A stretch of 34,151 nucleotides of DNA from DASRHT01 sp035293765 (GTDB taxonomy: Bacteria; Chloroflexota; Ktedonobacteria; Ktedonobacterales; Ktedonobacteraceae). The notes beneath the pieces were generated by a model. That model was not told the origin of the DNA. It ran no database searches and saw nothing but the letters and a program-made list of their open reading frames with translations. The stretch is taken from assembly GCA_035293765.1 (NCBI GenBank), contig DATGMF010000006.1:1-34151 (forward strand), given 5' to 3'. This document shows positions 1 to 5,597 of the stretch, one piece after another; within the stretch, counting starts at the first letter, position 1; each line of letters starts with the position of its first letter. Made by a program: the position numbers and the translations under genes.

Positions 1-14
1 TCTGTTCCGGGCAA

Positions 15-111
15 GATTCCAGGGATTTTTCCGGGGAAAAGAGGAGGCTTTTCAAGGCAGGTGTTTGCTTGGTGTTTGGACGGCAGAATCCAGGGAGAAT
101 TCCGGGGAAAA
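15..111. repeat. Two diverged copies of a 26-bp direct repeat
   Basis: Copies lie at 15-40 and 86-111, exactly 71 bp apart. They match at 22 of 26 positions and both end in TTCCGGGGAAAA (T/A variation just before). The similarity continues weakly into a shared TTTTCAA at 49-55 and 119-125. No coding potential is seen here. It may be the edge of a longer tandem repeat that begins left of the window. Confidence 0.55.
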
Positions 112-173
112 TGTCGCATTTTCAAAGTGCCACTGTAGTGAGGAGCATATTGCAAACCGTAAACCCATCTAAA

Positions 174-283
174 GGCTAAAGAGCCGGTCGAGCCCATGAG
201 GGTTTGAAACTGCCATCGCGATTCGCAAGGCGGATCGTTTCGAGGGGCTAAAGAGCCGGTCGAGCCCATGAGGGTTTGTAAAC
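174..283 (-). CRISPR. CRISPR-like repeat pair with a single 35-bp spacer
   Basis: A 33-bp block (174-206 and 246-278) is repeated without mismatch. Copy 1 extends to 37 bp (174-210). Copy 2 extends to 283 with one inserted T. They are separated by 35 bp of unique sequence (211-245). On the minus strand copy 1 starts GTTTCAAACCCTCATGG and contains a short inverted repeat (GGCT/AGCC). The length, the GTTTC start and the spacer size all resemble CRISPR repeats. Only two copies are present and no cas gene is in the window, so this is at most a minimal or relic array. A simple tandem duplication is the alternative. Confidence 0.42.
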
Positions 284-622
284 GTGATGTTTCCGGCATC
301 TTCTGCGGTTTTGCCCTCAGTTTTGCCCTCACCTCTGTTTTTTGCCTGCACGTCAGAAGCAAGGAGGGCTGTAAAGCGAATGGGGCCGCCTTCTCACGGG
401 TTGGCTCTCTGGTGAGCGGGTTGATGCTGGCAGTAGTACTTAACTCCTCTTAGATTGAGTAATTCGGATGCGCTCCTTATAATGGTGCAGGTAAAGCATG
501 TGATTCTTGATGTAGCAATCGGAAATTACTGCTTTTGCCTGCACTTGAACGACCCGTTCAAGCTGCACGATGGTTCTTTCTTCAATGAATTGTGTCGCGA
601 TAGAAGGGATATTGCAACTCTC
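284..622. other. Leader region before coxG, no gene supported
   Basis: Open frames here are short, lack ribosome binding sites and show no family features. The only signal is a probable promoter at 455-483. The segment TTTTGCCTGCAC occurs twice (about 337 and 532) without obvious meaning. Confidence 0.5.
455..483 (+). promoter_or_regulatory. Sigma-70-like promoter for the coxG-like gene
   Basis: TTGAGT (455-460), a 17-bp spacer and a perfect TATAAT (478-483). The upstream in-frame TTG and ATG codons (455 and 482) fall inside these boxes, so they cannot be the start. This supports translation starting downstream at 623. Confidence 0.5.
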
Positions 623-1078
623 ATGGATGTTACAGGTAATCAGAAAATTAGTGCCCCCCGCCAGCAGGTATTTGAGGCTTTGCTGAATCCTACTATTCTG
701 CAGAATAGTATTCCTGGCTGCGAAGCTGCCGAGCAGGTAGATACTCCTGCGGGACGGCAGTTGAAATTGACCGTTTCGACCGGAATCCCAGGCTTCAAGG
801 GGCCATACACCATATTTGTGCAGGTAACGGAAGCTGTGCCGCCCTCGCGCGTCGTTCTGGTCGCAGAACCAAATAGCGGGCTCGGCTCTGTCAAAGCAAC
901 GTGTGCAACGAGCCTGGAGGAGGCGGCTGGCGCTACTACTCTAAGCTACAATGCGCACGCCGAGCTCAGCGGCAAGATCGCCGCAACTCCTGAGTTTGTG
1001 CTCAAAGGCGCAATCAAGGGTGCGCTGGACCAGTTCTTCAAGAACTTTGAGAAGCAGGTCAGCGCGCTGCACGCGTAA
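623..1078 (+). CDS. CoxG-like SRPBCC family protein
   Basis: A 151-residue protein resembling the CoxG/carbon monoxide dehydrogenase subunit G family of SRPBCC (START-like) folds. The N-terminus has the typical pattern of a predicted beta strand, then 'APRQQVFEALLNPTILQNSIPGC', where substrate-pocket helices normally sit, followed by alternating strands and a long C-terminal helix that ends in a Lys/Phe-rich stretch. Known CoxG proteins are linked to membrane attachment or maturation of molybdenum hydroxylases. No coxL, coxM or coxS gene is nearby, so the substrate or partner is unknown. The start at 623 was chosen because the family similarity begins there and the promoter boxes lie upstream. 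The ribosome binding site is weak (AAGGGAT). A hairpin terminator follows. The family call is solid; the cellular role is not. Confidence 0.78.
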   Translation: MDVTGNQKISAPRQQVFEALLNPTILQNSIPGCEAAEQVDTPAGRQLKLTVSTGIPGFKGPYTIFVQVTEAVPPSRVVLVAEPNSGLGSVKATCATSLEEAAGATTLSYNAHAELSGKIAATPEFVLKGAIKGALDQFFKNFEKQVSALHA

Positions 1079-1093
1079 TATAGATGACGCCAG

Positions 1094-1136
1094 ATGGGGC
1101 AGACGATGACAACTTATCGCCTGCCCCATTCTTTGT
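1094..1136 (+). terminator. Hairpin terminator after the coxG-like gene
   Basis: A perfect 9-bp stem (ATGGGGCAG at 1094-1102, CTGCCCCAT at 1121-1129) is followed by TCTTTGT. The T-tract is short, so termination may be partial. The hairpin lies between the convergent coxG-like gene and the nrfD remnant and could serve both strands. Confidence 0.5.
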
Positions 1137-1167
1137 CGTCAATGCAAATTACGTTGTAATTGGGGCG

Positions 1168-1515
1168 TTATGATGGGTTACGACGGGTAATTCGGTTGCT
1201 CCATTCCAGGGCGTTGTAATAATGTGTGTCGCGAGGGTTATCGGTTGATATGCGTCCTGCCAGTATCCAGACGGCGCGCAGGATCACGCCTCCGATGAGC
1301 GTCAGTAGGGACGCGCTGATGGTAAGGGAGCGCGGCGGAGCCTTTTTGTTCATCCGCCAGCCCAGCTTCAACAGCAAAGGCGAAAGCAGTCCGCTTCCAA
1401 TCGTGCCTATGGTGAAGAGCAGGCCGGTTTTGCCCTTGAAGAGCGGCCTGGCAAGCGGTCCCAATATGGGGATGAGCGCGACAATTAAACCCAGCTCGGT
1501 GGTGGTGGTGATCAT
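1168..1515 (-). pseudogene. C-terminal fragment of NrfD-type membrane subunit of formate dehydrogenase
   Basis: These 115 residues have three hydrophobic segments and end in a basic tail with 'AGRISTDNP', typical of the last helices of NrfD/PsrC-type quinol-interacting membrane subunits. Such subunits normally have 8-10 helices and about 300-400 residues, so roughly two thirds of the gene is missing. The fragment starts abruptly where the fdhB remnant ends and is read in the same frame as the fdhA remnant upstream, so one open frame runs from fdhA into nrfD. That continuity is accidental, because the fdhB piece between them is read out of frame. It is most likely non-functional. An assembly collapse is the alternative explanation. 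Confidence 0.7.
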
Positions 1516-1595
1516 CTCCGCTGCTTGCATGCCACTTCGCAGGCTTTGCAGCCGATACAGAGCGTGGTATCGGTAAAAAATTCTTTCTGGCCCAT
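1512..1595 (-). pseudogene. N-terminal fragment of the iron-sulfur beta subunit of formate dehydrogenase
   Basis: A good Shine-Dalgarno (AGGAGGAG on the minus strand, 1602-1609) lies 6 bases before an ATG at 1595. The 27 codons contain the first ferredoxin-type cluster motif C-x2-C-x2-C-x3-C (residues 13, 16, 19 and 23), ending in ACKQRR-stop. FdnH/HybA-type beta subunits have four such clusters and 200-300 residues, so almost the whole gene is deleted. The break comes right after the first cluster motif, where nrfD sequence begins. This short piece shows that the locus once carried a standard alpha-beta-gamma operon. Confidence 0.72.
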
Positions 1596-1623
1596 GATCT
1601 GCTCCTCCTGAATTACGGCAATT

Positions 1624-4213
1624 CTGGTGGACGATGCGCCCCTCGATTTTTAAGGACTGGATGCGGTCCGTCACCATCGCCTTTGCCTCGATCTCGCCCC
1701 GCGCCGTGTTGATGGTGATCCAGTCGCCCATCTTGACGCCCTTTTCTGCCGCTAACTCCCTGCTAATCTCGGCGAAAAGCTCCGGCTGTAGCTCGGAGAG
1801 CCAGAGGATCCAGCGTGACATCGCACCACCTACATGGTGCTCGGTCAGACGATAGGTGGTGATGGCGTAGGGATATGCGGGATTGGCGATGCCATGTTTG
1901 GGATTATCTGGCCGGTTCCAGTATTTCACTACCGGATTGTTCGGTGTCTTTGGGTAAAGATCGCTGTTCTGATGCTCAGGGTCCCACCAGATGTATTTCT
2001 TGCGCTCCGACCAGGGCCTTCCCTGCGGATCGGCGGAGGCACGATTGTAGAGGATGCGTCGATTGGCGGGCCAGGCAAAGCCCCAATCAAGGCTGACGTA
2101 ATTGTCGGGATTGCGATGCTTCGACCGGTTATCGCCCCCCTCGGGCATGATGCCGCTGAAGATCCAGCAGCCACACGCGGTACTGCCATCGCCCTTCAGT
2201 GCTGTAAAATCCTTGACTACTTTACCATCGGCCAGCGTATAGCCGTTGATCTCCTTCACAATATCGTCAACCACGGGTTCGCGCAATGGGTCTGCGCGCA
2301 GATAGTTCCAGGTCAGGTCGAGAATGGGCTTATCGCGCTCCTTCGTGCTGTTCTTGTACAGTGCTTTGACGCGTTCGTACAGTTCGGTCATAAACCAGTT
2401 ATCCGAGCGTGCATCATCGGGCGGCTCTATCGCCTTCTCGCGCCACTGGATCAGGCGCTGCGTATTGGTGAAGCTGCCCTCTTTTTCGACATGCGATGCT
2501 GCGGGGAGGAAGAAGACCTCTGTGCCGATCTTCGTCGGGTCAATGCCTGGACGCTTCCAATAGATGGCGGATTCTATGGGGTAGAGATCGCGCACCATCA
2601 GCCAGTCCAGCTTTTCCAGCGCGGCGCGGTGGAAACCAGCATTGACGCCGCCGGCGGGATTCTGGCCGAGCAGGAAGAAACCCTTCATATGCCCATCTTT
2701 CATAGAGACAAACATCGGCAGATCGGAATAGTCGCCCACCACTTTGGGGAGGTAGTTGAAGGCCCAATCATTCTCTTTCGTGGCGGCATCTCCGTACCAC
2801 ACTTTCATCAGGCTGATGAAGTATTCGGGATAATGCACCCACCAGCCAGCAGACTCATTGTTATTTGCCCAATACGTTTGCAGATCAAACTCTTTGCGCT
2901 GCGCATTGGGCATGGCAAGATAGCCTGGCAGCAGGTTGTAGAGTGTGGGGATATCGGTGGAACCCTGGATATTGGCATGACCGCGTAACGCCAGGATACA
3001 GCCGCCAGGACGCCCCATGTTGCCCAGCAAAAGCTGCAAAATGCCCGCCGTGCGGATCATCTGCACGCCAATAGTATGCTGCGTCCAGCCCACGGAATAC
3101 GTAATGTTCATTGTGCGTTCGCGGCCCGAGTTTTTGACCAGCACAGCGGCGATTTTGAAGAAGAGATCCTGGGGGATGCCGCAAATCTGCTCAACCAGCT
3201 CCGGTGTATAACGAGCATAGTGCCGCTTCAGGATTTGAAAGACGCAGCGCGGGTGCTGCAATGTCGGGTCGCGCTGGATCTGTCTGGGATGGGCATGAGG
3301 GATCGTTCCCTGTCCCTCCTGAGCGTCTGGCATGATATGTTGTTCGTTGCTGACGCCAGCTTCTTGCGCTTTACGCAGAGCTGCTTGCTCGCTCTTGCCG
3401 GATTGCCCCTGCTCCTTCGCCTCTCTCGCCTGCGCCTCCTGCTCTGCTTCCGTCAGCTTGTATTGCCAGCTCGTGGTATCGTAGAGATGGTGATCCGTGT
3501 CCAGGCCGGAGAACACGCCTTCTAAATCCTCAGTGTCCTGGAAATCGTCGCTCACGATGGCCTGCGCGTTGGTGTACGCCTGCACATATTCTTTAAAGTA
3601 GAGTTCATTTTGAAGCACGTAATTGATCAGGCCGCCCAGGAAGGCGATATCTGTGCCCGCGCGAATGGGCGCGTAGATATCGGCCATTTGTGAGGTACGC
3701 GAGAAGTGCGGATCGACGTGAATGATTGTCGCGCCGCGTTCGTTCGCCGCCATCACCCAGCGAAAGCCGATCGGATGGCATTCGGCGAAGTTGCTGCCCT
3801 CGATTAAGATGCAGTCGCTATTCTGTAAGTCTTGCTGGAACGTGTTGGCGGCGCTGCGCCCAAAGCTTGTGCCGAGACCCGGCACTGATGCGCTGTGTCA
3901 TATACGGGCCTGGTTCTCGATGCCGATCATCCCCAGAGCGCGGAAAAACTTGAGGATGAGATAGTTCTCCTCAATCGCCCTCTATATCAACCACCTTGCC
4001 ATCTTTGACGTAGACGCGCTGTCCGCAGCCGACCGCGCAATAGGGGCAGATGCTCCTGAACTCCTGGGCGTCATGGATGCGCGGCTCCAGTTGCTTGCTC
4101 CGTTTGCTCAAAGGGTTAGGCAGAGGGCCAACATGAGCCGAAATGGTTTTGCCAACGGCATTAGGGGAAAGGTTCTGAGCCAGTTTACCGAATAATGATG
4201 CGAATACAGCCAT
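1624..4213 (-). pseudogene. fdhA: Selenocysteine-containing formate dehydrogenase alpha subunit, internally deleted and 3'-truncated
   Basis: An FDH-N-like molybdopterin/tungstopterin oxidoreductase. The segment from 4213 to about 3974 encodes the N-terminus with three cluster cysteines (CPYCAVGC) and stops at TGA 3971-3973. In the next frame the sequence resumes as 'ENYLILKFFRALGM', runs through an in-frame TGA at 3898-3900 (Sec) and continues as 'HSASVPGLGTSFG' to the end. Compared from memory with E. coli FdnG, about 90 residues are missing at 3973/3974. The loss includes the fourth cluster cysteine (usual LCPKG) and shifts the frame. The 3' end stops at 'GRIVHQ' (1624), some 40-50 residues early, and runs into the fdhB leader. 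A charged Glu/Gln/Ala-rich insert lies near 3300-3480. No twin-arginine signal is evident. Decayed gene or assembly error. Confidence 0.8.
3869..3900 (-). promoter_or_regulatory. Selenocysteine TGA codon with bacterial SECIS hairpin
   Basis: TGA (3900-3898 on the minus strand) is followed after 12 bases by a hairpin: stem GTGCCG (3885-3880), loop GGTCT (3879-3875), stem CGGCAC (3874-3869). The loop is the same GGUCU that SelB recognises in E. coli fdhF, and it lies in the same register (codons +7 and +8 after the UGA). The residues around it (ARI-Sec-H) are those of the FDH active site. This is direct sequence evidence that the TGA is read as selenocysteine in the intact ancestral gene. Confidence 0.85.
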
Positions 4214-4233
4214 CTCTTTTCTGCTTTCTGCTT

Positions 4234-4271
4234 ACACATCGAGAACGTCGTTTCACACATCAAGAACGCCG
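4234..4271 (-). repeat. 17-bp direct repeat just upstream of fdhA
   Basis: ACACATCGAGAACGTCG (4234-4250) is repeated as ACACATCAAGAACGCCG (4255-4271), with 2 mismatches and a 21-bp period. This is two helical turns, so a regulator could bind both copies on one DNA face. It lies 21-58 bases before the fdhA ATG. No regulator can be named. Confidence 0.45.
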
Positions 4272-4310
4272 GTAGGGGCAGGACTTGCCCTTGCCCTGCA
4301 TTGTCCCTAC
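4272..4310. repeat. REP-like element, family A
   Basis: Begins GTAGGGGCAGG and ends TGTCCCTAC, with GGGCA/TGCCC-type inverted arms inside. It is a member of the GTAGGGGCAGGGCTTGCCCC family found at seven or more places in this window. Confidence 0.65.
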
Positions 4311-4369
4311 ATCACACGGCGCGCACCAGAGAAAAGTTACAGGGAGCTATATTCCATCCTGCGCCCTCT

Positions 4370-4397
4370 TTGGGACGCTTGCTGGCTATGCTATACT
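4370..4397 (+). promoter_or_regulatory. Extended -10 promoter giving a probably leaderless mRNA
   Basis: TTGGGA (4370-4375), a 16-bp spacer and TATACT (4392-4397) preceded by TGC (extended -10). The ATG at 4404 lies 6 bases after the -10 box, at the expected transcription start. No Shine-Dalgarno sequence is present. Confidence 0.5.
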
Positions 4398-4403
4398 CCT
4401 CTC

Positions 4404-5546
4404 ATGAAGCTTGCCCTGAAAATCACGCCGCAGCGCACAACGCAATACGCCCATATGACGGCCTCGCTGGCGACTCCCGAGCTGCTTGCCAGTCCCCTGG
4501 CAGCAGCTATTGATGAGGTCGCTCCGGTTACGCTCGCGGGCCAGAGCTACTTGCTGGCGACGCTTGATGTTGCTCGCATTCCATCCCCAACGGTCTTTGA
4601 TAGCCTCTTTCGCCTGGGCGCGATCAGCGAGGTGTACGAGTACTTCGATTCCGCGTTCCTGAGCGCTCCCACGATGAATCGGGGAGCTACAGGCGTGGAA
4701 GCGTTGGAACGCGGAACACTTTCAAAGGACTTTGAACGGATCGGAGAAGTGGCGGGGCCGTTGTTGCGCCCGCTGGAGCCGCGATTTACCCCGTTTGTGC
4801 CACTGGAGATGGCGGAGGCCAGGCGCTATCGCGGCAAGACGAACGAGGTGTTCACCCGTGTGCTGTTGAATGTCGCTTTGTTCGCCGGCGCTTATCGCGA
4901 GCAATATACGCAACGACTGCGCATCCTCGATCCGCTGGCTGGCGGTGGCACGACGCTTTTTCTGGCGCTGGCCTATGGCTATGATGCCTTTGGGATCGAG
5001 CTGGAGCGCCAGGATGTGGAGACGACGGCAGTTTTTGTCAGGCAATATTTTGCCAACGAGGGCATGCGCGTGAAAGAGATCGATGAACGCTCTCGTAAAG
5101 CAGGGCGGCGCCACCAGTTCGAGATCGGGCCAAAGGGGGAGACGCGGCTGCTGGTGCTGGCCCACGGCAACGCCCGCGAGGCCGCTCTGCATATGCGCGA
5201 GGTCGCGGGCGGGCCACGCATGCATGCCATCGTGGGCGATCTACCCTATGGCATTCAGCATTTCGGCGAGATTGCCAGCCTGCTCAGCGAGTCTTTGCCT
5301 GTTTGGGAACGCATGCTGCTTCCTGGCGGCTCGCTCGCGCTGGCTTGGAATGCCACACGTATCGAACGCGCGGCGCTGGTCGAATTGATAGAGTGCCATA
5401 GCAGCCTGTATGTGCTGAATGAGCCGCCATACACACGGTTTGCCCATGCTGTAGATCGCGTCATCAAAAAGCGCGATATTGTGGTCGCGGTCTCTCGCCA
5501 GGCAGGGAGCAGGGCGGGGGCAAGCCCCGCCCCTACCGAGGAATAG
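4404..5546 (+). CDS. SAM-dependent RNA methyltransferase, TRM11/TrmG10-like (UPF0020 type)
   Basis: A 380-residue Rossmann-fold methyltransferase. Motif I is LDPLAGGGTT (175-184), with an acidic SAM-ribose site in GIELE (197-201). The catalytic motif is GDLPYG (278-283), a variant of the D/N-P-P-Y motif of N2-guanine and N6-adenine methyltransferases. The family methylates tRNA or rRNA bases. No THUMP domain is recognised in the N-terminal 170 residues, so the RNA target is open. Two features come from repeats. Residues about 83-105 are encoded by a 68-bp element with terminal inverted repeats. The C-terminal tail (RAGASPAPT) is encoded by a family A palindromic repeat. The start at 4404 fits a leaderless promoter. 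The gene converges on the dhaM fusion 51 bp away. Confidence 0.72.
   Translation: MKLALKITPQRTTQYAHMTASLATPELLASPLAAAIDEVAPVTLAGQSYLLATLDVARIPSPTVFDSLFRLGAISEVYEYFDSAFLSAPTMNRGATGVEALERGTLSKDFERIGEVAGPLLRPLEPRFTPFVPLEMAEARRYRGKTNEVFTRVLLNVALFAGAYREQYTQRLRILDPLAGGGTTLFLALAYGYDAFGIELERQDVETTAVFVRQYFANEGMRVKEIDERSRKAGRRHQFEIGPKGETRLLVLAHGNAREAALHMREVAGGPRMHAIVGDLPYGIQHFGEIASLLSESLPVWERMLLPGGSLALAWNATRIERAALVELIECHSSLYVLNEPPYTRFAHAVDRVIKKRDIVVAVSRQAGSRAGASPAPTEE
4649..4716. mobile_element. 68-bp MITE/REP-like element inside the methyltransferase gene
   Basis: Perfect 11-bp terminal inverted repeats, TTCCGCGTTCC (4649-4659) and GGAACGCGGAA (4706-4716). They enclose a second inverted repeat, GCTCCC/GGGAGC, in a 27-bp core (4664-4690). 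The same core, base for base, occurs at 24275-24301 between similar terminal repeats. It carries no transposase and remains in frame with the host gene. Confidence 0.65.
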
Positions 5547-5583
5547 GTAATGATGGTAGGGGCAATGCCTTGCGCTTGCCCTG
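5511..5583. repeat. Two family A palindromic repeats at the 3' end of the methyltransferase gene
   Basis: The first (5511-5536, core GGGCGGGGGCAAGCCCCGCCC) is coding: it encodes RAGASPAPT near the C-terminus. The second (5556-5583, GTAGGGGCAA to CTTGCCCTG) lies in the 51-bp gap between two convergent genes, where it may also act as a hairpin terminator for both. Confidence 0.65.
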
Positions 5584-5597
5584 TGGGGGATGCGGAA

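Larger units (their letters stand above)
4214..4403. other. Divergent intergenic region between fdhA and the methyltransferase gene
   Basis: Contains a 17-bp direct repeat (4234-4250 and 4255-4271), a palindromic repeat element (4272-4310) and the promoter of the plus-strand gene (4370-4397). No additional gene is seen. Confidence 0.6.

Noticed and set aside
268..453. A 61-residue plus-strand frame after the CRISPR-like repeat
   Set aside because: It begins inside the second repeat, has no Shine-Dalgarno and shows no family features.
455..622. Extended N-terminus of the coxG-like protein from a TTG at 455
   Set aside because: The codons overlap the promoter boxes at 455-483 and the added residues do not resemble the family.
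1834..2988. A 384-residue plus-strand frame opposite fdhA
   Set aside because: It is the antisense shadow of fdhA; the protein has no domain pattern, while the minus strand is clearly conserved.
1168..3885. A single 905-residue formate dehydrogenase fusion protein
   Set aside because: The middle of the frame reads the fdhB leader and fdhB codons out of frame, so it is a deletion artefact, not a true fusion.
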